Assembly (NCBI RefSeq): GCF_014283215.1
Contig: NZ_JACOMF010000001.1
Span: forward strand, 1 to 64,000
Direction of reading: 5' to 3'
Source of the DNA: Siccirubricoccus deserti
GTDB lineage: Bacteria; Pseudomonadota; Alphaproteobacteria; Acetobacterales; Acetobacteraceae
DNA length: 64,000 nt
Translations under genes and position numbers: made by a program
The notes under the pieces: model-generated
Told to the model about the DNA's origin: nothing
Seen by the model: only the letters and a program-made list of their open reading frames with translations
Database searches by the model: none
Shown here: in pieces, positions 16,809 through 25,681 of the stretch
Position numbering within the stretch: position 1 is the stretch's first letter
How the letters are laid out: every line of letters starts with the position of its first letter

Positions 16809-18518
16809 ATGCCCGTGACCGAGAAGAAGCCCCATGGCCTGGCCCGCGGCGCCGCGAATTACGGCGACCCGGAGTTTGCCCTCTACCTCCGCCGCAGCTT
16901 CGCCAGTTCCATGGGCTATTCGCGGGCGATGATGGAGAAGCCGGTGGTCGGCATCGCCGACACCGCCTCCGACTACAACAACTGCCACCGCACCGTGCCG
17001 GAGCTGGTGGAGGCGGTGAAGCGCGGCGTGCTGGCGGCCGGCGGGCTGCCGCTGGCCTTCCCCACCGTCAGCCTCTGCGAGCCCTCCCTCACCCCGACCT
17101 CGATGCATTACCGCAACCTGATGGCGCTCGACACCGAGGCGATGCTGAGCGCCCAGCCCATGGATGCCGCAGTGCTGGTCGGCGGCTGCGACAAGACGGT
17201 GCCGGCCCAGCTGATGGCCGCGGCGAGCGCCGACGTGCCCTCGGTGATGCTGGTCACCGGCCCGATGCTGGCACAGCGCTTCGAGGGTGAGCGGCTCTCC
17301 GCCTGCACCGATTGCCGCCGCTACTGGGCCCGCTACCGCGCCGGCGATGTCTCCGAGCAGCGGATCGGCGAGATCGAGGGCAAGCTGGCGACCACCGCCG
17401 GCACCTGCGGCGTCATGGGCACCGCCTCCACCATGGCCTGCCTCGCCGCCACCCTCGGCTTCATGCCACTGATGGCGGCTTCCGCCCCGGCGGTGCACGC
17501 TGACCGGCTGCGCATGGCGGAGGAAGCGGGCACCCTTGCGGTGCGGCTAATCACCCACCCGGTGAAGCCGAGCGAGATCATCACCGAGGCGAGCGTCGAG
17601 AACGCGCTCAGGGTGCTGCTCTCGCTCGGCGGCTCCACCAATGCGCTGATCCACCTGACCGCCATCGCCGGCCGCGCCGGGGTGAAGATCGACCTCAAGC
17701 GGCTGGACGCCCTGAGCGAGGAAACCCCGGTGCTGGTCGACCTGAAGCCCACCGGCGAGGGCTACATGGAGGATTTCCACGCCGCCGGCGGCCTCGTCGC
17801 CCTGCTGCGCGAGCTGCGCGACCTGCTGCATCTGGAGGCGAAGGATCTCTACGGCCGGACGCTCGGCGAGCAGCTCGACGCCGCGCCGCCTTTCGTCGAC
17901 CGCACCTACATCCGCGCCCGCGCCACGCCGGTCAGCCCGGTGGGCGGCCTGGTTTCGCTGTTCGGCTCGCTGGCGCCGGATGGCGCCATCCTCAAGCGCA
18001 GCGCGGCGACCGAATCACTGTTCGAGACCGAGGCGCGCTGCGTGGTCTTCGACGGCCTGGCCGACCTTGCCAACCGGATCGACGATGATGCGCTGGACGT
18101 CACCAAGGACGACATCCTCATCCTGAAGAACGCCGGGCCGCTGACCCCGGCGGGGATGCCGGAGGCCGGTTACCTGCCGATCCCGAAGAAGCTGGCCCGC
18201 GCCGGCGTGAAGGACATGGTGCGGATGAGCGATTGCCGCATGTCCGGCACCGCCTTCGGCACCATCGTGCTGCACATCTCGCCCGAAGCCGCCGCCGGCG
18301 GCCCGCTGGCGCTGGTCGAGAGCGGCGACCGGGTGCGGCTCTCGGTGAAGGAGCGCCGGCTGGATTTGCTGGTGGAAGAGAGCGAGCTGGCCCGCCGCCG
18401 CGCCGCCTGGCGCAAGCCCGCGGCGCCGAAGCGCGGCTGGGACAAGCTGATGCATGAGCAGGTGCTGCAGGCGCCGGAAGGCGTGGACATGGCCTTCCTG
18501 CGGCCGGAAGGGGTCTGA
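16809..18518 (+). CDS. IlvD/Edd-family dehydratase, sugar-acid type
   Basis: A 569-residue iron-sulfur dehydratase. Three cluster cysteines are in place: Cys59 in DYNNCHR, Cys127 in GGCDKT and Cys200 in GTCGVMGTASTM. SDCRMSGTAFG near the C-terminus forms the active site with the catalytic Ser/alkoxide region. The N-terminal spacing, CTDCRRYW and overall length fit the sugar-acid branch (arabinonate, xylonate or gluconate dehydratases) better than true IlvD of valine synthesis; the substrate is not certain. A GTG at 16815 has better spacing from GGAG (eight bases) than the ATG at 16809 and may be the real start. It is divergent from rplM and stands alone. Confidence 0.85.
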   Translation: MPVTEKKPHGLARGAANYGDPEFALYLRRSFASSMGYSRAMMEKPVVGIADTASDYNNCHRTVPELVEAVKRGVLAAGGLPLAFPTVSLCEPSLTPTSMHYRNLMALDTEAMLSAQPMDAAVLVGGCDKTVPAQLMAAASADVPSVMLVTGPMLAQRFEGERLSACTDCRRYWARYRAGDVSEQRIGEIEGKLATTAGTCGVMGTASTMACLAATLGFMPLMAASAPAVHADRLRMAEEAGTLAVRLITHPVKPSEIITEASVENALRVLLSLGGSTNALIHLTAIAGRAGVKIDLKRLDALSEETPVLVDLKPTGEGYMEDFHAAGGLVALLRELRDLLHLEAKDLYGRTLGEQLDAAPPFVDRTYIRARATPVSPVGGLVSLFGSLAPDGAILKRSAATESLFETEARCVVFDGLADLANRIDDDALDVTKDDILILKNAGPLTPAGMPEAGYLPIPKKLARAGVKDMVRMSDCRMSGTAFGTIVLHISPEAAAGGPLALVESGDRVRLSVKERRLDLLVEESELARRRAAWRKPAAPKRGWDKLMHEQVLQAPEGVDMAFLRPEGV

Positions 18519-18971
18519 GCCCGACACCGCCGGAACGGTGGGCGGAGACGCTGTCTGCGCTGCCCTGCGGGGGCCGAGGCTCGGCCCCCGACCCCGCCGG
18601 AGGTTGGCGGGATGGCAATCAGCGTGAGCGAGCCGACTCACGCGAAACTGATTGCAGACCTGACCAATAACGTATCAGCATACACTGCTTTCCTTGGCTT
18701 GGCATGCGACCGCAAGTCGCAAGACGTGCCCTGTGTCGCCTTCACTGGCGCCCGCTCGCGAGACGGAAACAGGAGTGCGACCATGGCTGATCTGATGGCG
18801 ACGACCACGCGAGGCATGCGATCCGGACCTGCGCCCCCCGGGGATACCCCGGCAGCGGTGCCGCTGGCGTACGGGCTGAATGCCGGCGCCGGCATGAGGA
18901 TCCTGCGGCAGCCGTAAGATCGGCTTCGTCCAGTTCCGGTCCGCAGCCCAAGAGGCGAGGATGAACGCGAC
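18519..18971 (+). other. Intergenic region with two hairpins
   Basis: No gene is supportable. At 18569-18589 a perfect GC hairpin (GGGGGCCGAG and CTCGGCCCCC around one G) follows the dehydratase by 50 bases and could end its transcript, though no T-run follows. At 18622-18643 a second stem, GCGTGAG and CTCACGC with an eight-base loop, begins a less GC-rich stretch (18640-18780) that probably contains the oxidase operon promoter. Confidence 0.45.
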
Positions 18972-19769
18972 ATGGCGATAGCACTCATACTGGTGCTGGT
19001 GGCGGTCGGCTCGGTGGTGTTCCACTTCCTGAGCCCATGGTGGTGGACACCCATCGCCTCCAACTGGCGCTACATCGACGAGACCATCCTGATCACCTTC
19101 TGGATCACCGGCGTGGTCTTCGTCGCCATCATCCTGTTCATGGCCTATTGCGTCTATCGCTTCCGCCATCGGCCTGATCGCCAGGCGGCCTATGAGCCGG
19201 AGAACAAGCGGCTGGAATGGTGGCTGACCATCGCCACCGCGGTCGGCGTGGTGGCGATGCTGGCGCCCGGGCTGTTCGTCTGGAGCCAGTTCGTCACCGT
19301 CCCGGCGGAGGCGACGGAGGTGGAGATCGTCGGCCAGCAATGGCGCTGGAGCTACCGCCTGCCGGGCCCTGACGGCAGGCTGGGCACCTCCGACGTCCGC
19401 AACATCAGCCCCGACAATCCGCTCGGCCTCAATCCCAATGACCCGGACGGGCAGGATGATGTCGTCGTCGATGGCGAAGACCTGCATCTGCCGGTCGACA
19501 GGCCGGTCAAGGTGCTGCTTCGCGCCGTCGACGTACTGCACGATTTCTACGTGCCGGAGTTCCGCGCCAAGATGGACATGATCCCGGGCTCGGTCACCTA
19601 TTTCTGGTTCACCCCCACCCGCACCGGCACCTTCGAGGTGCTCTGCGCCGAGCTCTGCGGCGTCGGCCATTCGGCGATGCGCGGCCGGGTCGTCATCCAG
19701 ACCCAGGCGGAATACCAGGCATGGCTCAGCGGCCAGCGGAGCTTCGCACAGCTGGAGCCGGCGCGATGA
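18972..19769 (+). CDS. coxB: Cytochrome c oxidase subunit II
   Basis: A 265-residue membrane-anchored subunit. Two helices (about 3-23 and 38-60, with a further hydrophobic stretch at 84-105) precede a periplasmic cupredoxin domain. The binuclear CuA site is intact: His190 in DVLHDFYVP, Cys225, Cys229, His233 and Met236 in VLCAELCGVGHSAM. CuA shows that electrons come from cytochrome c, not quinol. A 25-residue Asp/Asn-rich insertion (about 140-168) precedes the copper domain. There is no C-terminal haem-c domain. It is the first gene of the oxidase operon. Confidence 0.92.
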   Translation: MAIALILVLVAVGSVVFHFLSPWWWTPIASNWRYIDETILITFWITGVVFVAIILFMAYCVYRFRHRPDRQAAYEPENKRLEWWLTIATAVGVVAMLAPGLFVWSQFVTVPAEATEVEIVGQQWRWSYRLPGPDGRLGTSDVRNISPDNPLGLNPNDPDGQDDVVVDGEDLHLPVDRPVKVLLRAVDVLHDFYVPEFRAKMDMIPGSVTYFWFTPTRTGTFEVLCAELCGVGHSAMRGRVVIQTQAEYQAWLSGQRSFAQLEPAR

Positions 19770-19879
19770 GGCGGAGGGCGCGCAGCCTTCCCGCGACCGG
19801 CTGAGCGAGAGGAACGAAGAAACGTCACGCCGTGCCGCGATCCCGTCGCGGTACGGCGCAGGACCAGGAGGGAATTCCG

Positions 19880-21655
19880 ATGAGCGGTATGGCACCCGGC
19901 GCAGACCAGGCCATCCCACCCGCCGAGACCGCCGAGGTCGAACTCTATCATCCGCATAGCTGGCTGACGAAGTATGTCTTCAGCCAGGACGCCAAGGTCA
20001 TCGGCATCCAGTACTCGTTGACCGCGATCGCGATCGGGATGGTCGCGCTGGTCCTGTCCTGGCTGATGCGGCTGCAGCTCGGCTTCCCCGGCACCTTCTC
20101 CTTCATCGACGCGAACACCTACTACCAGTTCATCACCATGCACGGGATGATCATGGTGGTGTACCTGCTCACCGCGCTGTTCCTCGGGGGCTTCGGCAAC
20201 TACCTGATCCCGCTGATGGTCGGCGCGCGGGACATGGTCTTCCCCTACGTCAACATGCTCAGCTACTGGATCTACCTGCTCGCGGTGCTGGTGCTGGTGG
20301 CGAGCTTCTTCGTGCCCGGCGGACCCACCGGCGCCGGCTGGACCCTCTATCCGCCGCAGGCCATCCTCTCCGGCACGCCAGGACAGGAATGGGGCATCAT
20401 CCTGATGCTCCTCTCCCTCGCCCTCTTCATCATCGGCTTCACCATGGGCGGGCTGAACTACGCGGTGACGGTGCTGCAGGCCCGCGCCCGCGGCATGACC
20501 CTGATGCGCATGCCGCTGACCGTCTGGGGCATCTTCACCGCCACCGTCATGGCGCTGCTCGCCTTCCCTGCCCTCTTCGTCGGCGCGGTGATGATGCTGT
20601 TCGACCGGCTGCTCGGCACCAGCTTCTTCATGCCGACCCTGGTGGAGATGGGCCAGCAGCTGCGCTACGGCGGCGGCAGCCCGATCCTGTTCCAGCACCT
20701 GTTCTGGTTCTTCGGGCACCCGGAGGTCTACATCGTCGCCCTGCCGGCCTTCGGCATCGTCTCCGACCTGATCAGCACCCATGCGCGGCGGAACATCTTC
20801 GGCTACCGGATGATGGTCTGGGCGATTGTCATAATCGGCGCGCTGAGCTTCGTGGTCTGGGCGCACCACATGTACGTCAGCGGAATGCACCCCTATTTCG
20901 GCTTCTTCTTCGCCACCACCACGCTGATCATCGCCATCCCGACCGCCATCAAGGTCTACAACTGGGTGCTGACCCTGTGGCGCGGCAACATCCACTTGAC
21001 GTTGCCGATGCTCTTCGCCCTCGCCTTCATCGTCACCTTCGTGAACGGCGGGCTGACCGGCCTCTTCCTCGGCAATGTGGTGGTGGATGTGCCGCTGTCG
21101 GACACCATGTTCGTCGTCGCCCATTTCCACATGGTCATGGGCGTCGCGCCGATCCTGGTGATCTTCGGTGGCATCTACCATTGGTATCCCAAGATCACCG
21201 GCCGGATGATGAACGAGGCGATGGGCCAGTTCCACTTCTGGGTCACCTTCCTCGGCGCCTACGCCATCTTCTTCCCCATGCACTACCTCGGCCTGCTGGG
21301 CATCCCGCGCCGCTACCATGAGCTTGGGGAGATGAGCTTCGTCCCGGCCTCGGCGCATGATCTGAACGCCTTCATCAGCATCGTCGCGCTGGTGGTCGGC
21401 TTCGCCCAGCTGGTCTTCCTGTTCAACCTGGCCTGGAGCCTGCGCCACGGCCGGCTGGCCGGCGGCAATCCGTGGAACGCCACCACGCTGGAATGGCAGA
21501 CCCCGGAGACGCCCCCGGGGCACGGCAATTGGGGCAAGGAGCTGCCGGTGGTCTATCGCTGGGCCTATGACTACAGCGTGCCCGGCGCGGAGCAGGACTA
21601 CCTGCCGCAGAACCATCCCGGACCGGCGCGCGGCACGGCGGGTACGGCGGCATGA
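19880..21655 (+). CDS. coxA: Cytochrome c oxidase subunit I
   Basis: A 591-residue, twelve-helix haem-copper oxidase core subunit that reduces oxygen and pumps protons. FWFFGHPEVYIVALP holds the D-channel Glu and the CuB His, WAHHMYVSG the two further CuB His, and VAHFHMVMG the haem a and a3 ligands. The GHPEV glutamate places it in the A1 class. AGGARRDMVFP-type loop GARDMVFPYVN is close to family. The start at 19880 follows GGAGGG nine bases upstream. A C-terminal tail of about 60 residues is cytoplasmic. Confidence 0.95.
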   Translation: MSGMAPGADQAIPPAETAEVELYHPHSWLTKYVFSQDAKVIGIQYSLTAIAIGMVALVLSWLMRLQLGFPGTFSFIDANTYYQFITMHGMIMVVYLLTALFLGGFGNYLIPLMVGARDMVFPYVNMLSYWIYLLAVLVLVASFFVPGGPTGAGWTLYPPQAILSGTPGQEWGIILMLLSLALFIIGFTMGGLNYAVTVLQARARGMTLMRMPLTVWGIFTATVMALLAFPALFVGAVMMLFDRLLGTSFFMPTLVEMGQQLRYGGGSPILFQHLFWFFGHPEVYIVALPAFGIVSDLISTHARRNIFGYRMMVWAIVIIGALSFVVWAHHMYVSGMHPYFGFFFATTTLIIAIPTAIKVYNWVLTLWRGNIHLTLPMLFALAFIVTFVNGGLTGLFLGNVVVDVPLSDTMFVVAHFHMVMGVAPILVIFGGIYHWYPKITGRMMNEAMGQFHFWVTFLGAYAIFFPMHYLGLLGIPRRYHELGEMSFVPASAHDLNAFISIVALVVGFAQLVFLFNLAWSLRHGRLAGGNPWNATTLEWQTPETPPGHGNWGKELPVVYRWAYDYSVPGAEQDYLPQNHPGPARGTAGTAA

Positions 21656-22362
21656 TCGTCACCCTGCTGTTCATGCTGGTGCTGGCGGCCGTGGCCGGGT
21701 GGTGGCTGTTGAAGCATGGGCTGGGCAGCAGGCCCTGGCTGGAGACCGACCCGGCCGGCCCCCTGCCCGGCCCGGAGCCGTCGCTGCTGCCCGAGGCGAA
21801 GCTTGGCCTCGGCGTCTTCCTCACCGTCGCGGCCGCGCTGCTGGCGATGCTGGTCAGCAGCTACCTCATGCGCATGGACATGGAGGATTGGCGGCCGCTG
21901 CCCTGGCCGCGACTGCTCTGGTTCAACACCGGCGTGCTGGTGCTGAGCAGCGTCGCGCTCCATGGCGCGGTGGCCGCGGCCCGGCGGGAGGAGATGGCCG
22001 GCCTGCGCCGCGGGCTGCTGGCCGGAGGCGCGGGCGCCGCCGTATTCCTGGTCGGGCAGCTCCTCGCCTGGCGGCAGCTCTCCGCCGCGGGCTACCGCCT
22101 CTCGACCAATCCGGCCGACGCCTTCTTCTACCTCGTCACCGCGGTGCACGGGCTGCATGTGCTGGGTGGCCTGGTCGCCCTCGGCCGGACTGTCGCCCGG
22201 CTGCCGGACGGGCGGGTGACGCAGCGGCTGCGGCTGAGCGTCGAGCTCTGCGCGACCTATTGGCACTTCCTGCTGCTCGCCTGGCTCGTCCTGTTCGCGC
22301 TTCTTGCTTTCTCGCCTTCCTTCCTCTGGCTCTACGAGATCTGCACCGCCCCGTTGAGATAG
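21652..22362 (+). CDS. Cytochrome c oxidase subunit III-like protein (first copy)
   Basis: A 236-residue membrane protein overlapping the coxA stop by four bases. Its second half matches the COX3 core: DAFFYLVTAVHGLHVLGGLVAL and ATYWHFLLLAWLVLFALLAF. The first half diverges, with a Pro-rich loop PAGPLPGPEPSLLPEA after helix one, and lacks the usual COX3 opening. Together with the following, more canonical copy, it suggests the oxidase uses two COX3-type chains, a layout known in some alphaproteobacterial operons. It may be an assembly or structural variant. Confidence 0.75.
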   Translation: MIVTLLFMLVLAAVAGWWLLKHGLGSRPWLETDPAGPLPGPEPSLLPEAKLGLGVFLTVAAALLAMLVSSYLMRMDMEDWRPLPWPRLLWFNTGVLVLSSVALHGAVAAARREEMAGLRRGLLAGGAGAAVFLVGQLLAWRQLSAAGYRLSTNPADAFFYLVTAVHGLHVLGGLVALGRTVARLPDGRVTQRLRLSVELCATYWHFLLLAWLVLFALLAFSPSFLWLYEICTAPLR

Positions 22363-22372
22363 GATCCGACCC

Positions 22373-23095
22373 ATGCCGGACAGCACGCCGACGCATGCGC
22401 AGGCAGCCATGGCGCCGCAGGCAGGCTGGCAATCCCTTGTCGCCGACTGGTCCTCCGACCAGCGCGCGTTCAAGAGCGCCTCCTGGGGGAAGGCCATGAT
22501 GTGGATCTTCCTCCTCAGTGACACCTTCATCTTCGGCTGCTTCCTGTTGGCCTACATGACGGTGCGGATGTCGACGACCGTGCCCTGGCCGAACCCGAGC
22601 GAGGTTTTCGCGCTGGAGATCGCCGGGACGAACCTGCCCCTCATCCTCATCGCCATCATGACCTTCGTCCTGATCAGCAGCAGCGGCACCATGGCCATGG
22701 CGGTCAACTACGGCTACCGCAGGGACCGGGTGAAGACCGCGGTGCTGATGCTGGTGACCGCCGCCTTCGGCGCCACCTTCGTCGGCATGCAGGCCTTCGA
22801 ATGGTCCAAGCTGATTCACGAGGGCGTGCGGCCCTGGGAGAATCCCCTGGGCGCACCGCAATTCGGCGCGGCCTTCTTCATGATCACCGGCTTCCACGGC
22901 ACCCATGTGACCATCGGCGTGATCTTCCTGCTGATCATCGCGCGGAAGGTCTGGCGCGGCGATTTCGACCAGGAGCGGCGCGGCTTCTTCACCAGCCGCA
23001 AGGGCCGCTACGAGGTGGTCGAGATCATGGGTCTCTACTGGCACTTCGTGGATCTGGTCTGGGTGTTCATCTTCGCGCTCTTCTATCTCTGGTAG
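22373..23095 (+). CDS. coxC: Cytochrome c oxidase subunit III (second copy)
   Basis: A 240-residue COX3 protein with five helices following a 40-residue cytoplasmic N-terminus. GKAMMWIFLLSDTFIFGCFL, the FVGMQAFEWSKLI segment with the lipid-binding Glu, FFMITGFHGTHVTIGVIFLL and GLYWHFVDLVWVFIFALFYLW are conserved COX3 blocks. It begins ten bases after the first COX3-like gene and is the better candidate for the true subunit III. Confidence 0.9.
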   Translation: MPDSTPTHAQAAMAPQAGWQSLVADWSSDQRAFKSASWGKAMMWIFLLSDTFIFGCFLLAYMTVRMSTTVPWPNPSEVFALEIAGTNLPLILIAIMTFVLISSSGTMAMAVNYGYRRDRVKTAVLMLVTAAFGATFVGMQAFEWSKLIHEGVRPWENPLGAPQFGAAFFMITGFHGTHVTIGVIFLLIIARKVWRGDFDQERRGFFTSRKGRYEVVEIMGLYWHFVDLVWVFIFALFYLW

Positions 23096-23104
23096 GAGGC
23101 AATC

Positions 23105-23443
23105 ATGGCTCTGGCGACCGCAGCACATGAGGGGCAGCAGCACCCCGTAAAGCTCTACCTGGTGGTCTGGGGATGGCTCTTCGTCCTCAGCGCCTTCTCC
23201 TACATGGTCGACTACTTCCAGCTGCAGGGCATCCTCAGGTGGTCGCTGATCCTGCTGTTCATGATGCTGAAGGCCGGGCTGATCGTCGCCGTCTTCATGC
23301 ACATGGCCTGGGAGAGGGTGGCGCTGTCCTATGCCATCCTGATCCCGCCGGTCCTTGTGCTGATTTTCGCCGGCATCATGGTCTTCGAGGCCGACTACAC
23401 GCTGTTCACCCGGGAGCATTTCTTCCATGCGGAACCTGGCTGA
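23105..23443 (+). CDS. coxD: Cytochrome c oxidase subunit IV (bacterial type)
   Basis: A 112-residue protein of the prokaryotic COX4 family with three helices: LVVWGWLFVLSAFSYMVDYF, WSLILLFMMLKAGLIVAVFMH and YAILIPPVLVLIFAGIMVF. The LKAGLIVAVFMHMAWE block is the family signature. GGAGG stands six bases before the ATG at 23105. It follows coxC by nine bases and overlaps the next small gene. Confidence 0.85.
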   Translation: MALATAAHEGQQHPVKLYLVVWGWLFVLSAFSYMVDYFQLQGILRWSLILLFMMLKAGLIVAVFMHMAWERVALSYAILIPPVLVLIFAGIMVFEADYTLFTREHFFHAEPG

Positions 23444-23576
23444 CAAGCCGGAGGCGCAGGCGGCCCCGCGCAGCAATCGCCGCATCTTGGTGTTCGGCGT
23501 GCTGTTCTGCATCGTCGCGGCCATCGTCGCCGCTTGGCTGCTGGGCCTGCTGGACAAGGTCGGCCTGCTGTCCTGA
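23427..23576 (+). CDS. 49-residue membrane peptide at the end of the oxidase operon
   Basis: A short gene starting at an ATG inside the last codons of coxD (17-base overlap, different frame). The product has a hydrophilic N-terminal 19 residues (MRNLADKPEAQAAPRSNRR) and a single strong membrane helix (ILVFGVLFCIVAAIVAAWLL), then GLLDKVGLLS. GGGAG lies ten bases upstream. Small single-helix subunits or assembly factors often close oxidase operons (CcoS- or CtaG-independent factors, for instance), but I do not recognise this one. Its overlap, direction and composition argue that it is real and co-translated. Confidence 0.6.
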   Translation: MRNLADKPEAQAAPRSNRRILVFGVLFCIVAAIVAAWLLGLLDKVGLLS

Positions 23577-23693
23577 TTCGCCCACGACCGGCCGGCGCGA
23601 CCGCCGGGCGCATGCCCGCGCTCGGATCGCGCCGCTTTACGCCGCCCGGCTTCCGCGGTTTGCTCGTTGCGGTGGCAAGGAGCGAGACCGAGC

Positions 23694-24620
23694 ATGGCGC
23701 TGCGTCCCGGGGACTCTGGCCTGCGCCAGCTGGATCTGAACCTTCTGCCGGTCTTCGCCGCGCTGATGCGGGAACGCAGCGTGACCCGCGCCGGCCAGGC
23801 GCTGTTCCTGTCGCAGCCGGCGACCTCCGCCGCCCTGGCCCGCCTGCGGGCCTTCTTTCGCGACGAGCTCTTCATCCGCAACGGCAATGCACTGGAGCCG
23901 ACACCGCGGGCGGAGGCGCTGATGGCGGAGCTGGAGCCCGCTCTGCAATCCGTGGCCGGCGCCATCAGCGGCGCCACCCCCTTTGACCCGGCAACCGATA
24001 CGCGCACCTTCCGCATCGGCATGAGCGAGGATGTCGGCCTCGCCATCATCCCGCTGCTGCCGCGGCTGCGCGCCGCCGCGCCCCATTGCCGCGTCGTCAT
24101 CCGCGCGGCGAATTACCTTACCATCCCCGGATTGCTGGACGCCGGCGAGATCGGCACCGCAATCGGCTATTTCGAGGATCTGCCGGCCGCCGCCAAGCAG
24201 CGGGTGCTACGGCGGGACGGGTTCCGCGTGCTGCGCGACGCCACCTCGCCCGGGCCGATCGACCTCGAGAGCTATTGCGCCCGGCCGCATCTGCTGGTGA
24301 CGCCACGCGGCGACCTGACCGGTTTCGTCGATGAGCTGCTGAAGCAGATGGGCCGCCGCCGGCAGGTGGTGCTGGGTATGCCGGAATTCGGGCTGCTGCC
24401 GCAGACGCTGCTCGGCTCCGACCTGCTCTGCGTCGTCTCCGAGGCGCTGGTCGAGGCGCTGATGGCGACCAAATACGGCGCGATGCTTGCCGCCGACCCG
24501 CCCCCCTTCCCTTGCCCGGATTCGGTCATCCGCATGGCTTGGCGAACTGCGCTGGACCACGATCCCGGGGAGGTCTGGTTGCGCGCCCAGCTCATCCATT
24601 GGCTGACGCGGCGCGGCTGA
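23694..24620 (+). CDS. LysR-family transcriptional regulator
   Basis: A 308-residue regulator. The winged helix-turn-helix (about 10-70) reads LDLNLLPVFAALMRERSVTR, AGQALFLSQPATSAALARLR and DELFIRNGNALEPTPRA. The effector domain (about 95-300) is of the NodD/PnpR-like sort. It follows the oxidase operon by 118 bases on the same strand, with its own AGGAG, and need not control it. No divergent target gene is present, so the regulon is unknown. Confidence 0.88.
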   Translation: MALRPGDSGLRQLDLNLLPVFAALMRERSVTRAGQALFLSQPATSAALARLRAFFRDELFIRNGNALEPTPRAEALMAELEPALQSVAGAISGATPFDPATDTRTFRIGMSEDVGLAIIPLLPRLRAAAPHCRVVIRAANYLTIPGLLDAGEIGTAIGYFEDLPAAAKQRVLRRDGFRVLRDATSPGPIDLESYCARPHLLVTPRGDLTGFVDELLKQMGRRRQVVLGMPEFGLLPQTLLGSDLLCVVSEALVEALMATKYGAMLAADPPPFPCPDSVIRMAWRTALDHDPGEVWLRAQLIHWLTRRG

Positions 24621-24630
24621 TCCGGCGCCG

Positions 24631-24855
24631 TCAGAGGCTGCCGCCGAGCGGCGTCGTCTGGCCCAGCGCGGCCGAGACCTGGCCGTAGCGCAGCGCCCGG
24701 CGCGTGCAGACGGCGTGCTCCAGCATGGCCGCGGCCACCGCCTTCGCGGCATCAGTGACGCAGCAGAGGCAGGGCAGCGCCTCGGCGCCGAAGGCCGAGC
24801 GGTAGCGCTCGATCGCCTCCTCCAGCGCCTCTTTCGGGGATTTCGCTTGCGGCAT
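24631..24855 (-). CDS. Hypothetical 74-residue cysteine-containing protein
   Basis: A small helical protein, unrecognised. It starts at 24855 behind a near-perfect AGGAGG seven bases upstream, the best ribosome site in its neighbourhood. The chain has an amphipathic first helix (PKEALEEAIERYRSAFG), a CLCC motif at about 29-32 in LPCLCCVTDAAKAV, a third Cys region AVCTRR, and ends in TTPLGGSL. The cysteines could bind metal or form disulfides. It converges with the LysR gene, ten bases between stops, and is divergent from the repeat protein at 25044. Confidence 0.5.
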   Translation of the reverse strand: MPQAKSPKEALEEAIERYRSAFGAEALPCLCCVTDAAKAVAAAMLEHAVCTRRALRYGQVSAALGQTTPLGGSL

Positions 24856-25043
24856 GGTGACCTCCTGTCCCGCCGCCTTATCTGCGCCCCGCGCCGAAGA
24901 CCTTCCCATCCATGACGTGGATACGCACCATTTGGCATACGCATTCGATTTCCGTCGGCGGGGCGGCCATTCTTCCTGCAGCGGCGAGGCCGGACGGCGC
25001 TTCCAGCCCGACGAGCCCGGTCCCATACCGCAGGAGATAGACC

Positions 25044-25379
25044 ATGTTCCGCAATGCGCTATTTGCCTCCCTGATCGCCCTTGGCGCTGCCGGCGTGGCC
25101 CAGGCGCAGGATGCCGGCCCTCGCCTGATCGGCGGCGGCGACAATACCCAGCTGGTCTACGGCCGGACGAGCAGCAACCTGGTCGGCGGCGGCGGCGCCA
25201 GCATCATCGGCGGCGGCGACGATCTGCGGATCACCTATGGCCGGGACGCGACCACTGAGGTCGCCAGCGGCTTGGCCGCCGAGCTGGTTGGCGGTGGCGA
25301 GAATGCGCAGCTCGTCTACCGCCAGGAGCTGCCGTCCGACTCATTTCTGGTTGGTCAGGCAGCCCGGCCGCGTAGCTGA
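25044..25379 (+). CDS. Exported 111-residue protein with GGG-centred repeats
   Basis: MFRNALFASLIALGAAGVAQA is a clear Sec signal, cut before QDAGP. The mature 90 residues contain three or four copies of a short unit: LIGGGDNTQLVYGR, LVGGGGAS followed by IIGGGDDLRITYGR, and LVGGGENAQLVYRQ, with hydrophobic-GGG(D/E)(N/D)-x-(Q/R)-hydrophobic-x-Y as the rule. This looks like a beta-strand/turn repeat for a secreted or cell-surface protein. AGGAG precedes the ATG by eight bases. I do not know the family. Confidence 0.6.
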   Translation: MFRNALFASLIALGAAGVAQAQDAGPRLIGGGDNTQLVYGRTSSNLVGGGGASIIGGGDDLRITYGRDATTEVASGLAAELVGGGENAQLVYRQELPSDSFLVGQAARPRS

Positions 25380-25681
25380 GGCTGAGTGATGACGGCCGCC
25401 GGCCACATCGGCCCCTTCCGCAGCCCCATGCCGCAGGTCATCCCGCGGCATGGGACGTCGAAGGCAGGCGACAGGCCAGGCAGCCTCTGGCTGCACATGG
25501 CCGATCATTGGCTGGCGCAGCCCCGGATGTCCTCGCCGCGCCCACAAAAGCGCGCCGTCGCTCACCGGCCCGGGGTTGCGGCGATGTTCACCTCACCGGC
25601 GAGGGCGCTGGCATGGGAGACGGACCGCCGTAGCTCCTCCCCTCCCCCGACCCGACCTCGTTCCGGCGCCGATGTGATGAC
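25380..25681. other. Intergenic, no gene seen
   Basis: The spacer lies between the end of the repeat protein and the convergent stop of the amidohydrolase. Open frames here are short, overlap one another and show no family features. No strong hairpin was found. Confidence 0.3.

Noticed and set aside
18612-18917. Plus-strand open frame of about 100 codons before coxB
   Set aside because: It runs through the second hairpin, shows no domain, and its codon use lacks the strong GC third-position bias of neighbours.
19598-21616. Minus-strand open frame of about 670 codons opposite the oxidase genes
   Set aside because: It is antisense to coxA and rich in His, Gln and Asp with no domain; the plus strand has full oxidase signatures.
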